The notes beneath the pieces are model-generated. The model saw only the letters and a program-made list of their open reading frames with translations, ran no database searches and was not told where the DNA came from. Shown here piece by piece: positions 32,534 through 40,468 of a stretch of DNA of 64,000 bases (the first letter of the stretch is position 1; each line of letters begins with the position of its first letter). Made by a program: the position numbers and the translations under genes. This DNA comes from an uncultured Prevotella sp. (GTDB lineage: Bacteria > Bacteroidota > Bacteroidia > Bacteroidales > Bacteroidaceae): positions 62,001 through 126,000 of the forward strand of contig ONBG01000001.1 of the NCBI GenBank assembly GCA_900316015.1, written 5' to 3'.

Positions 32534-34240
32534 TTATTTGATCCAAGGGCGCAACACCAAGTGACCACCGGTAATGCGTCTGACCTCTTCAATCCATTTT
32601 GTCTCGCTACTTGCTTTTGCACGCAGGAAACTGTCGGTGGAATGGTTCAGGATGAGACACTGGTTGACCACCCACCACTGCTGATGAATGCCTGCACGCT
32701 CAAGGTCAGCGCGCAGACGCTTTGCCTCCAGCACGGGTGTAGGCTCAGGCAGAGTGACGATGACAAACTCCGACTGGCTGTCGTCGCGCAGCCTTGGCAG
32801 CAACCGCTGAACGGCAACAGGGGCATCGCCCTCGCTGTGGGCTATCTGTCGGTCGTAGCTCTGTGTGGAATCGAGCAGCAGCAAGGCATGACCCGTTGGC
32901 GCAGTGTCGATGACAACCGTCTTATTGTCGGCCTGCATCACGATTTCAGCAAAACGGCGGAAAACGGCAATCTCCTGGGTGCAAGGGCTGCGCAGATCTT
33001 CCTCAATATAGGAGAAGTCGGTCACACCGGCCTCGCGTGCCTTCGTTCTGACCTCATCCTTGTATGCCTCCAATACTTTTTGCTCATCGATGACTGCCAT
33101 TTCAATACCCGCATGCTCAGCTAATTGGGCATTAAGGTGATTGGCAGGGTCAGTGGTAGTGAGCAGCACATCGTCGCCTAACTGTTTCAGTCCCAAGGCT
33201 ATCTGCGTGGCAATAGTGGTCTTGCCAACACCTCCCTTGCCCATGGTAAACACCACGCGCTTGCCCGTGTCGTGGATGGTGCGGATGAGAAAGTCGAGGG
33301 ATTTGTAGTCGCCGATACTTTCAGACAGCGAAGCATCGACTGAGCTGTCAGCACGAAGCATCTTGCGGATGTTGTTCACAGAGTCCATGTCGTAAGAGCG
33401 CAAGGGCACATACAAGGTGTCCATTGCAGCCAAAGTATCGGGCATCGCGTATAAGGCCTGCTGTTGTGTGGCGTACATTTCTGCAGCCAGCTCATCGTTG
33501 TTGTTGGGAGACTCCATGAGTCCGTTGACCACGAGTAGTTGATTTGCAATGCCTAACTGCCGGAGTTCACGTGCAGACCGGTCAGCCTCCTTGAGCGCAG
33601 CCTGTTGCGGTCTGCTGACCAGTATCAGCTTGGTCTTGCTGCCATCAGCCAAGTTGTCCACAGCCTGCCGGTAAACATCCTTACGTTCTTCGAGTCCCGA
33701 CAGTTGTCCAAGGCACGAGGCACCATGCTTGCTCGTCTTGATGAATGATGTCCAGGCCGTTGGCAGCTGGAGCATACGCAGGGTGTGACCGGTGGGCGCG
33801 GTGTCGAAGATGATGTGGTCATACTTGCGAGCATCTTCTGCATTGGTGAGGAAGTCAGAGAACTGGTTGAAGGCGGCAATCTCCACAGTGCAGGATCCTG
33901 ACAACTGTTCTTCCATGTTGACGATAGCAGAGTCGGGCAGCACACCACGGTAAGGACCTACCACCGACTCGCGATACTCGTCGGCAGCCTTGATAGGATC
34001 GAGGTTGACCACGGTCAGTCCCGTCACCTCAGCGATTGGCGTGCCGTGCTGCGAGATGTCCTGGTGGAAAACATCCTGAAGATTGGAAGCAGGATCGGTG
34101 CTGATAAGCAGAACCTGTTCGCCTTTGTCGGCCATGGCAATAGCAGTGGCGCAGGCCAGACTGGTCTTGCCCACGCCACCCTTACCGGTGAAGAACAGAT
34201 ATTTCTGTTGCTCCACCTCTTGGATAGCATATTCTTTCAT
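32534..34240 (-). CDS. arsA: arsenite-stimulated ATPase ArsA
   Basis: A 568-residue double ATPase with two P loops: GKGGVGKT at residues 19-26 and again near 330. DTAPTGHTLRML and DTAPTGHALLLL are the signal-transduction segments of each half. It powers export together with a membrane partner and receives As(III) from ArsD. The internal ATG at 34240 is used because the longer frame upstream only shadows the ArsD tail. It starts eight bases after arsD. Confidence 0.95.
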   Translation of the reverse strand: MKEYAIQEVEQQKYLFFTGKGGVGKTSLACATAIAMADKGEQVLLISTDPASNLQDVFHQDISQHGTPIAEVTGLTVVNLDPIKAADEYRESVVGPYRGVLPDSAIVNMEEQLSGSCTVEIAAFNQFSDFLTNAEDARKYDHIIFDTAPTGHTLRMLQLPTAWTSFIKTSKHGASCLGQLSGLEERKDVYRQAVDNLADGSKTKLILVSRPQQAALKEADRSARELRQLGIANQLLVVNGLMESPNNNDELAAEMYATQQQALYAMPDTLAAMDTLYVPLRSYDMDSVNNIRKMLRADSSVDASLSESIGDYKSLDFLIRTIHDTGKRVVFTMGKGGVGKTTIATQIALGLKQLGDDVLLTTTDPANHLNAQLAEHAGIEMAVIDEQKVLEAYKDEVRTKAREAGVTDFSYIEEDLRSPCTQEIAVFRRFAEIVMQADNKTVVIDTAPTGHALLLLDSTQSYDRQIAHSEGDAPVAVQRLLPRLRDDSQSEFVIVTLPEPTPVLEAKRLRADLERAGIHQQWWVVNQCLILNHSTDSFLRAKASSETKWIEEVRRITGGHLVLRPWIK

Positions 34241-34248
34241 CGCAACAT

Positions 34249-34713
34249 CTATTTGCCACAGCAGCAACCGCCGTCGTGGACATCCTTGTCCTTTTCTCCA
34301 CAGCAGCAACCGCCATCTTGGCTGTCTTTGTGCTCTCCACAGCAACAACCTCCCTCATGGGATTCCTCTTCTTCACAGCAGGTGCTCTGTCTGACAGGAA
34401 CAAATGTCAGGTCCTTACCTGTCCACTCACTCATCTGTGCAGTCGTGGGATATTGTCCCACGACAGCAATCTCACCACCGAAAAGTGTTATGGGCAGCAC
34501 GTCGGCACCTTTGTCTTGAAGCAGTTGCTTCACCTTTTCGTTGTGAATAAAGGCCTGTGGCTCACTGCTCAGATTATGGCGTTTCACCTCGATGCCCATA
34601 TTCTTCAATGCATCAATGAGCGTGGCGATGCGCAACAAATTCTTGTCAACACTGGGACCGCAAACTCCTGTGGAGCAGCACATGGCCGGGTCGAAAATCT
34701 CAATCTCTTTCAT
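34249..34713 (-). CDS. arsD: ArsD arsenite metallochaperone with Cys-rich repeats
   Basis: A 154-residue cytoplasmic chaperone that hands As(III) to ArsA. The three essential cysteines C12, C13 and C18 (MCCSTGVC) are present. The C terminus is extended by three tandem ~13-residue repeats, each with GGCCCG followed by an acidic/lysine spacer; ordinary ArsD has only one or two CC pairs there. The repeats add nine cysteines and probably more metal sites. Position between arsR and arsA is standard. Confidence 0.95.
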   Translation of the reverse strand: MKEIEIFDPAMCCSTGVCGPSVDKNLLRIATLIDALKNMGIEVKRHNLSSEPQAFIHNEKVKQLLQDKGADVLPITLFGGEIAVVGQYPTTAQMSEWTGKDLTFVPVRQSTCCEEEESHEGGCCCGEHKDSQDGGCCCGEKDKDVHDGGCCCGK

Positions 34714-34768
34714 AATATATATGCTTTATTAGTTATTTGCAAAACTACGAATAATGTTTCTATTATAA

Positions 34769-34794
34769 TAGGCGGGCGACACACTACCCGCCTA
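34769..34794 (-). terminator. hairpin between arsR and arsD
   Basis: A perfect 8-base stem TAGGCGGG/CCCGCCTA with a 10-base loop and no T run. A weak -7 box TAGTTTTG follows on the minus strand (about 34739-34746), so this may attenuate, stabilise the arsC-arsR message or restart transcription. Confidence 0.5.
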
Positions 34795-34804
34795 CTGTTG
34801 TTTA

Positions 34805-35137
34805 TTACTTTCCGCAACTGCAGTCCGAGCCTTTGATTTCCTTTGAGAAGAAATTACAGAATAGCTCGTGGGCATACTGCCAGTTGTCGCGGTTGATGCA
34901 GTATCTCACTTTTGGAGCCTCAATGGTACCTTGGATGAGTCCGGCATCTTTAAGTTCCTTGAGGTGCTGGCTGACGGTGGCCTTGGCGATGGGCAGCTCG
35001 TCGTGGATGTCGCCGAAGTAGCATTCCTGTCTGCTGGCGAGGAACTGCAATATCTGTATTCTGGCGGGATGGGCCAGTGCTTTGGCAAACCGCGCTATCT
35101 GCTCGGCCTTGAGGCTATAGTCTCGTTTCGTGTCCAT
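34805..35137 (-). CDS. arsR: ArsR/SmtB family arsenic repressor
   Basis: A 110-residue winged-helix repressor: [39 protein letters not shown] and a VRYCI wing. Candidate As(III) ligands are the cysteine in RQECYFGD and the C-terminal CSC pair. The ATG at 35137 is used; an ATG at 35170 would overlap arsC further. Unusually it is the second gene, after arsC, so both come from one promoter that ArsR presumably represses. Confidence 0.9.
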   Translation of the reverse strand: MDTKRDYSLKAEQIARFAKALAHPARIQILQFLASRQECYFGDIHDELPIAKATVSQHLKELKDAGLIQGTIEAPKVRYCINRDNWQYAHELFCNFFSKEIKGSDCSCGK

Positions 35138-35561
35138 GAGTGTCTTGAATATATTTATGATAGAATTCATTGAATGTCAATGTGATATGATCCCTTGCGG
35201 CTCGGAATACAGAGAGCTGCTCCTCCCTTGTACCCTTTGCCTGTGCTGGGTCGGGGAAGCCCAAATGCAATCGATGTTTCACTTTCCCCACGAAGACGGG
35301 ACAATTTTCCCGTGCATGATCACAAACGGTAATTACAAAGTCCCATTCCTCATGTGTAAACTCCCTGACATCGTGTGGCTGCAAATCGCGAATAGGCATT
35401 CCTGCCTCCTCCATCACTTCGATGGCCAATGGATGAGCAGCATAGGCAGGATGAGTGCCAGCCGACCTCACACAGAGTCCGGCATCCAAATGCTGTAGGC
35501 AGGCTTGCGCCATCTTGCTCCGACAACTGTTGCCTGTGCAGAGAATCAATATCTTCTTCAT
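35115..35561 (-). CDS. arsC: thioredoxin-type arsenate reductase
   Basis: A 148-residue reductase of the low-molecular-weight phosphatase fold that turns arsenate into arsenite. The P loop CTGNSCR begins at C8; C80 and C87 (CDHARENC) complete the redox triad of the thioredoxin-coupled class. It is the first gene of the ars operon and overlaps arsR by about 20 bases. A consensus -7 box lies just upstream. Confidence 0.95.
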   Translation of the reverse strand: MKKILILCTGNSCRSKMAQACLQHLDAGLCVRSAGTHPAYAAHPLAIEVMEEAGMPIRDLQPHDVREFTHEEWDFVITVCDHARENCPVFVGKVKHRLHLGFPDPAQAKGTREEQLSVFRAARDHITLTFNEFYHKYIQDTHGHETRL

Positions 35562-35569
35562 ATTGTTCG

Positions 35570-35600
35570 CAAAGTTACGAATTTATTTTCCTTTCAACAA
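35570..35600 (-). promoter_or_regulatory. ars operon promoter
   Basis: On the minus strand, TTG (complement of 35598-35600), a 20-base spacer and TAACTTTG (complement of 35570-35577), only 9 bases before the arsC start. Confidence 0.8.
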
Positions 35601-35660
35601 TCCTCTGTTCCCTGGTTTAACGATATTTATATTCGTTTACCGTTCTTTCTGTTTGCCATC

Positions 35661-35897
35661 ATGATCCCTCGTACGGTCAAGGAGAGATTAGGTCGCTTAA
35701 CCGCCTTGCAGAGTTCCGCTCTGACCAAGGCTGGGGTACTGTCATTTTCGGAAGCCCACCACATCGATGTAGTGAATGATTCAGACCTATGCAGTGAATG
35801 CCCTTTCGTTAAACAAGCTCCTAACGGAATCTACTGCAAGATATATGGACAGTTAGTCACGCTTCTCAGAGATTCCCACAAATGTGAAAGAGGATGA
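35661..35897 (+). CDS. small cysteine-containing protein of unknown function
   Basis: 78 residues, divergent from arsC. The C-terminal half has a C-x2-C ... C ... C pattern (LCSECPF, NGIYCKIYG, HKCERG) that looks like a small metal- or disulfide-stabilised fold. Family not recognised. The ATG at 35661 starts the plausible part. Its end overlaps the truncated hsp20 frame by 14 bases, which may be coincidence of a rearrangement junction. Confidence 0.45.
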   Translation: MIPRTVKERLGRLTALQSSALTKAGVLSFSEAHHIDVVNDSDLCSECPFVKQAPNGIYCKIYGQLVTLLRDSHKCERG

Positions 35898-36198
35898 TGG
35901 CGGTTATACCATTGAGTTGGCAGTGCCGGGCATGGAACGCAAGAATTTCCACATGAGGGTACATGACGGTGTGCTCAGTCTCCGCATCCGCAAGGGTCAC
36001 CGGTTCCACTGGCCGTGGCAACACAACCGCACCTATATCCGCGGTGAGCGTCTTCTGCAACTACCTGGAAGCGTAAACGCTGACGGCTTCACTGCCAAGG
36101 TGAACGATGGCATTCTCTGCATCCGTCTACCGAAGAAGGAAAACTATGTCAGCCGGACAGATGAAGAGAATCAGCCAAGACATATTCTGGTAGCATAA
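35884..36198 (+). CDS. N-terminally truncated Hsp20
   Basis: A 104-residue alpha-crystallin domain from VKEDDGGYTIELAVPGME to ILCIRLPKKEN and the tail HILVA. The N-terminal arm (about 35 residues) is absent and only a GTG could start it. It is the intact-frame partner of the relic at 20909-21220, with a tryptophan where that copy has TGA. A bare alpha-crystallin domain could still form dimers; expression is uncertain because the upstream promoter was lost. Confidence 0.7.
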   Translation: MKEDDGGYTIELAVPGMERKNFHMRVHDGVLSLRIRKGHRFHWPWQHNRTYIRGERLLQLPGSVNADGFTAKVNDGILCIRLPKKENYVSRTDEENQPRHILVA

Positions 36199-36203
36199 CA
36201 TAA

Positions 36204-36257
36204 GTGCCGGCTTTTTCGTCCTTTTCTTGTGAAGACACAAAAATTATCGTAACTTTG
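36204..36257 (+). repeat. dispersed T-run/promoter element, second near-identical copy
   Basis: Matches 21239-21293 apart from a short deletion. It ends in TAACTTTG (36250-36257), but no plus-strand gene follows before the convergent AraC gene, so the promoter is orphaned. About 80 bases after it also match the leader of the HD gene. Confidence 0.65.
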
Positions 36258-36372
36258 CCTTATTCCAACATCCTAAATGAATTGAACACTGGTGGTAGCC
36301 CTGAATACAGGCACCTCATTATAAGGATTCCATGTTCTCTATTGAACCATAAGTCAGTTGATCGATCGTCTA

Positions 36373-37209
36373 TTAAACAGCCTTAGACAACAGTTCTGAA
36401 GGCGGAAAGCCATACTCGCGCTTGAAAGCTGTCGAAAAGTGGCTTAGATTCTTGAATCCTACTTGCATATATACATCCAGAGGTTTCTCGCCGTTTTCTA
36501 TAAGCCGCCGCGCCTCTTGCAGTCTGCGCTTGACAATCCATCGGCCAGGCGACTGGTGGAACAACTCGACAAAATCCTTCTTGAAAGCCGACAAGCTGCG
36601 TCCTGTGTAGTGCGCAAAGCCCTCCAAGTCGAGATCGTTGGCAAAGTTGTCATTCATATATTCCTGCAAGTCCACCTTCCAAGGTTCCACAAAGTCAAAG
36701 AGTACCGACTTCAACTCAGGGATCATCTCTATCAGCGTCAGTATTACCTCTTTTACCTTAGTTTCCATCAGCAACTTCGACGGATAGTGACCTGCATCAA
36801 AAAATCCCTCTAACGAGCGAAACATGCCTGTTAACACGGGATTGTCAGGCAGCATCACGTAAGGAGAGCGCGAACTATACGGCTTCACGTCGTTACGGCC
36901 CAAGTTAAACTCATGCATCGTTTTCTTCAGTAAGGGGGTCTTTAGTTGTAGGAACAGCCCCTTAAAGGGTTTGCCATCGCGCGACGGATACTCTATCTTG
37001 TGCGCCCTGTAGTTCTTTCGGATGAGATATGCCTGCCCTCGCTGCAGATGCCGGCGACGGTTACTACTCAGCACGTCCAGCTCGCCAGTAATGACATATA
37101 CCAACATATGCTCGGACACTACCGACTCGAATTCCTTTGCCGATGTCACCGTGCAGCAGAAGAACGTGTCCATGAAATTATACAATTGTACGCCAGCGTC
37201 TAATGCCAT
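36373..37209 (-). CDS. AraC family transcriptional regulator
   Basis: 278 residues. The N-terminal cupin-like sensor domain (about 1-160, HMLVYVITGELDVL, RRRHLQRGQAYLIRKN) is followed by a double helix-turn-helix (about 185-275: LDLEGFAHYTGRSLSAFKKDF, PLDVYMQVGFKNLSHFSTAFKREYG). It is divergent from a flavodoxin-alcohol dehydrogenase operon. Three copies of an 18-base motif in between are its probable binding sites. The inducer is unknown. Confidence 0.92.
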   Translation of the reverse strand: MALDAGVQLYNFMDTFFCCTVTSAKEFESVVSEHMLVYVITGELDVLSSNRRRHLQRGQAYLIRKNYRAHKIEYPSRDGKPFKGLFLQLKTPLLKKTMHEFNLGRNDVKPYSSRSPYVMLPDNPVLTGMFRSLEGFFDAGHYPSKLLMETKVKEVILTLIEMIPELKSVLFDFVEPWKVDLQEYMNDNFANDLDLEGFAHYTGRSLSAFKKDFVELFHQSPGRWIVKRRLQEARRLIENGEKPLDVYMQVGFKNLSHFSTAFKREYGFPPSELLSKAV

Positions 37210-37239
37210 AATCGTTTTCCGTTTTTGAATTTATGCGTG

Positions 37240-37247
37240 CAAAGTTA
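37240..37247 (-). promoter_or_regulatory. -7 box of the AraC gene
   Basis: TAACTTTG on the minus strand, 31 bases before the start codon. Confidence 0.7.
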
Positions 37248-37269
37248 CGAAAATCCCTAAAGGTTCAGC

Positions 37270-37365
37270 TTTTCTCTGCGGATATTTCTTGTTTTCTCTG
37301 CGGTTATTTTTCGTTAATTCGATATATTGACTTTTTAGAAAAGTAAAAAATAGCCGCAGAGAAAA
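37270..37365. promoter_or_regulatory. three 18-base AraC-type sites
   Basis: TTTTCTCTGCGGnTATTT occurs directly at 37270-37287 and 37292-37309 (22 bases apart, two helical turns) and inverted at 37348-37365. The inverted copy covers the -33 position of the flavodoxin promoter, as expected of an activator site. The other two lie closer to the AraC gene promoter. Confidence 0.75.
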
Positions 37366-37387
37366 CCATAGAATATGATTTCCGTTG

Positions 37388-37395
37388 TACATTTG
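37388..37395 (+). promoter_or_regulatory. -7 box of the flavodoxin operon
   Basis: TACATTTG; no TTTG is found 19-21 bases upstream, where the inverted motif copy sits, consistent with activator dependence. Confidence 0.65.
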
Positions 37396-37458
37396 CACCG
37401 TGATTACAAGCCACACCGCTAATGAGGTTCAATATATAATTAAAGAAAGGTTAGCATC

Positions 37459-38190
37459 ATGAAGAAGCTATTGATGATGATGGGCATGACATTTGTCTGC
37501 GCCGCATGTGGACAGAACGGCACAGAACTGAAGTACGACTCGCAGCAGGCGCAGTCGGACAAAAAAGTGCTGGTGGCATATTTCTCGTTTACCAACAACA
37601 CGAAAGTATACGCGGAGAAGATTGCTCAGATGACTGGTGGTGAGCTCTATGAGATTGTACCCGCGGAGGCCTATGGCGGCGAAAACAGCAACTACTATGA
37701 CGAGGGTACACGTGCTTATAAGGAGCAGTACAACACGGGAGGAGAACAGCGTCCCGCCATAGAGGAGACACTTGAGAATTCATCTCAATATGGCGTAGTG
37801 TTTTTGGGCAGCCCCATCTGGTATGGCAAGTCGCCGCGCGTTATCCTTTCATTTCTCGATAAGTATGGTTTCCGAGGTAAGACGGTGATACCATTTGTCA
37901 CATCAATGGCTTCAGGCATAAGCAGGGTCAACGACGAGTTGCCCGCCACTTATCCCGGAATCAGATGGATAGAGGGGCGGCGTCTCAACGGGGTATCGGA
38001 TGCCAGTCTGCAGACGTGGATAGATGGCATCCTAAGAACTACGGCTGTCAGTGGCATAGTAGCCGATGGCAGTCAGCATTACAATGTATACTCACTTAGT
38101 GATAAACGCATGCTGACGAATGTCTCCACGCTTGAGTCGTTGCCCGCCAGTATTTATATCATCAACGGAAAGAAGACAATTATCAAATAA
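37459..38190 (+). CDS. flavodoxin-like lipoprotein
   Basis: 243 residues. The lipobox FVCAAC (C17) makes it membrane anchored on the periplasmic side. The flavodoxin fold follows from residue ~36: VLVAYFSFTNNTKVYAEKI is the phosphate-binding loop and VFLGSPIWYGKSPRVILSFLDKY the second FMN loop. A ~35-residue C-terminal extension ends in SIYIINGKK, as in secreted Bacteroidetes proteins. It is co-transcribed with the alcohol dehydrogenase 13 bases downstream; the pair may reduce carbonyl or quinone substrates under AraC control. Confidence 0.88.
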   Translation: MKKLLMMMGMTFVCAACGQNGTELKYDSQQAQSDKKVLVAYFSFTNNTKVYAEKIAQMTGGELYEIVPAEAYGGENSNYYDEGTRAYKEQYNTGGEQRPAIEETLENSSQYGVVFLGSPIWYGKSPRVILSFLDKYGFRGKTVIPFVTSMASGISRVNDELPATYPGIRWIEGRRLNGVSDASLQTWIDGILRTTAVSGIVADGSQHYNVYSLSDKRMLTNVSTLESLPASIYIINGKKTIIK

Positions 38191-38203
38191 ACAACAAAAG
38201 ACT

Positions 38204-39367
38204 ATGTACAATTTTCAATTTTTTATGCCGACAAAGGTGTTGTTCGGCGCAGGACAGTTACAAAACCTTCACAATGAGCAGATGCCCGGCCATAAGGCTC
38301 TCATTGTGACAAGCAATGGGCAGAGTACAAAGAAGTATGGCTATCTCGCAGCCACGGAGAAAGAGCTTGACCTTGCCGGTGTCAGCCACATACTCTTCGA
38401 TGAGGTGCGCCCCAATCCGACCAAGAAGAACGTTATGGATGGAGCTGCAAAGGCCAAGGCTGAAGGTTGCGACTTTGTGGTAGCGCTGGGTGGTGGATCT
38501 GTGATGGACTGTGCCAAGTGCATTGCCCTGATGATGGTCAATCCTGGCGACTTGTGGGACTATGCTTTTTCCGCCAAGGGTGGAAAGAAGAATTTCATCC
38601 ATCCTTCAAAGCCGCTCATAGCCATAACCACCAATGCCGGAACTGGCTCGGAGGTTGACATGTTCTCCGTCATCAGCAACGACGAGATGGAGGAGAAGAC
38701 CGGCGTATTCGACATCTCGATGTTTCCAACCATCTCCGTTGTCGACTCCAACCTGATGATGTCTGTTCCGTCGAAGTTTACGGCATATCAGGGCATGGAT
38801 GCCTTCTTCCATGCCGCAGAGAGCGTCATCAACAAGTTTGAACATCCCATAGGCGAGATGTTTGCACTGAAGGCCATTGAACTTATTGCCAAGAACCTGC
38901 CTATTGCCTACAAAGACGGCAGCAACAAGGAAGCCCGCGCGAATATGGCTCTTGCCAACTCGCTTGCCGGCTACTACATGCTTTGCACGTCGGAGCACAC
39001 CATGGAGCATGTTATGGGCTCATATCATGAGAACCTTGTTCATGGTGCCGGGCTTATCATGATTTGTCACGAATACTTCAACTTCTTCGCCGAGCGCAAG
39101 GCTGCTGAGGAACCTATGATAAAGATGGCGCGTGCCATGGGTGTGGAGAACCCGACAAGTGGCAAGGAATTCATCGCAGCCTTAGACCATCTCGTGGCAA
39201 GTGTAGGTTGTGCCGATCTGAAGATGAGCGATGCGGGTATCACGAAAGACGAGATGAAAAAGTGGCCAAAACACATACACGAGGTGCTTGGCGGTAATAT
39301 CGATGCCGACCCTCTGCCGTTGAGCGATGAGGACTATCTCGGCATATATGAAAGAAGTTACAAATAA
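38204..39367 (+). CDS. iron-containing alcohol dehydrogenase (butanol dehydrogenase type)
   Basis: 387 residues, cytoplasmic. The NAD(P) loop is GGGSVMDCAKCIA, followed by TNAGTGSEVD; metal ligands are D and histidines in MDAFFHAAES, SEHTMEHVMGSYH and LVHGAGL. It is similar to YqhD/BdhA-type aldehyde reductases. The ATG at 38204 gives MYNFQFFMPTKVLFG, the usual start; the longer frame shadows the flavodoxin gene. Likely role: NADPH-dependent detoxification of aldehydes, with the flavodoxin in the same AraC-controlled operon. Confidence 0.92.
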   Translation: MYNFQFFMPTKVLFGAGQLQNLHNEQMPGHKALIVTSNGQSTKKYGYLAATEKELDLAGVSHILFDEVRPNPTKKNVMDGAAKAKAEGCDFVVALGGGSVMDCAKCIALMMVNPGDLWDYAFSAKGGKKNFIHPSKPLIAITTNAGTGSEVDMFSVISNDEMEEKTGVFDISMFPTISVVDSNLMMSVPSKFTAYQGMDAFFHAAESVINKFEHPIGEMFALKAIELIAKNLPIAYKDGSNKEARANMALANSLAGYYMLCTSEHTMEHVMGSYHENLVHGAGLIMICHEYFNFFAERKAAEEPMIKMARAMGVENPTSGKEFIAALDHLVASVGCADLKMSDAGITKDEMKKWPKHIHEVLGGNIDADPLPLSDEDYLGIYERSYK

Positions 39368-39525
39368 TAGACGGTAATGCCGTCATCCTACCAGGAGTGC
39401 ATATCGGCAACAACTGTATCATAGCTGCCAGGACAGTTGTTACCCATGACATTCTCGACAACAGTTTGGTGGGTGGTATGCCTGCTAAAGTCATCAAAAA
39501 CATTGAAGACAATGTGGAGAGATAA
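39367..39525 (+). pseudogene. hexapeptide-repeat acetyltransferase, 3' fragment
   Basis: Directly after the dehydrogenase stop, a start-less frame encodes AVILPGVHIGNNCIIAARTVV and NSLVGGMPAKVIKN, the last left-handed beta-helix coils and C terminus of a maltose/galactoside O-acetyltransferase. About three quarters of the gene is missing. Confidence 0.75.
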
Positions 39526-39553
39526 GTCTACATGATATGTGTCATAAAGAAAA

Positions 39554-39587
39554 AGGTAATCTCATTACTGTGAGATTGCCTTTTTTG
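39554..39587 (+). terminator. terminator after the flavodoxin-dehydrogenase operon
   Basis: An 11-base stem (39554-39564 with 39571-39581, one wobble) and a T run. Confidence 0.85.
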
Positions 39588-39757
39588 TAGTGTGCGGGCA
39601 TGGGTAGGCATGAAACTGACGGGAGCGGACAACAGCGGTCAGCTCAGCGTCGTCGTTGATTGTGTGCCATATCTGATGATATACTCCATCTGCGTCCATC
39701 AGTTTATTCCGCAGGTGCGAGCCATGTTTGTTGTATCTATGCCTGCTGTGTTCATTT

Positions 39758-40108
39758 TTATAATTTGTATTTCTCTCTTAATCGTTTGGGCAGTTTGCTG
39801 AGCACGAGCTGATAGGACTGGGTGATAAGGCTCTTTACCATGTCACCGTCAATCTCATCAAGGAGGACATCATTCCAATGCACCTTATACAGATGATACG
39901 CCGGTCGGATGCCGTTGTAGTGGTCACGCAATGTCTGCCCTTGCTCGGGTGGAAGTTTCAGCGCACAGGAAAGCTCCGGAGCATTGAGCCATATATGCAG
40001 GAAAATCTTTCCCTCTATACGAAACAACACCCAGTCCTCACCGTAGGCCTGGTCTTCCGTTGTTCCAGGCAAGGACAGCGCATATTCACGAACTTCTTCG
40101 ATATTCAT
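39758..40108 (-). CDS. MmcQ/YjbR family protein
   Basis: 116 residues with the CyaY-like fold signature of the family: REYALSLPGTTEDQAYGEDWVLFRIEGKIF, LKLPPEQGQTLRDHYNGIRPAYHLYKVHW and LLDEIDGDMVKSLITQSYQLV. Often annotated as DNA-binding, but the function is not settled. It sits directly downstream of a flavin reductase fragment on the same strand. Confidence 0.88.
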   Translation of the reverse strand: MNIEEVREYALSLPGTTEDQAYGEDWVLFRIEGKIFLHIWLNAPELSCALKLPPEQGQTLRDHYNGIRPAYHLYKVHWNDVLLDEIDGDMVKSLITQSYQLVLSKLPKRLREKYKL

Positions 40109-40120
40109 CGACTTAAATCT

Positions 40121-40388
40121 TTATTTGAGCTGTGTTCCATCCTTGAAGGCATTGCCCACTCGCTTGCCAATTTCTAGATAGCCAAGATGGACAGGATCGA
40201 AGGTCAGCAGGTGCATCTTCTCCAAATCCGGCTTGCCATCTTCTGCAAGATATTCTTCGTTGACTCTGATGTTCATAATCTTAGCCACAATATAGTAGCC
40301 CGTTTCCGACTCATCAATTTTCCGCTCGATGCGACACTCCATGGTCATGGGGAAGTCGGTGAAAACGGGAGCGTTCACCTTCTCGCCA
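40121..40388 (-). pseudogene. flavin reductase 3' fragment
   Basis: The last ~87 residues (GEKVNAPVFTDFPMTMECR to the end) match the intact flavin reductase at 44012-44575 almost residue for residue. The flavin-binding N-terminal half is missing; upstream the sequence switches to an unrelated fragment (HFTAEKITRMLTCEDLLAR). Confidence 0.8.
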
Positions 40389-40468
40389 GAAGATCCTCAC
40401 ATGTGAGCATCCTTGTGATTTTCTCTGCCGTGAAATGCTCAATGAAAAAGCTGGTATTGTGACCACTC

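Noticed and set aside
39592-39801. A 69-codon frame after the alcohol dehydrogenase terminator
   Set aside because: No conserved features, overlaps the 3' end of the convergent YjbR-type gene and has poor codon use.
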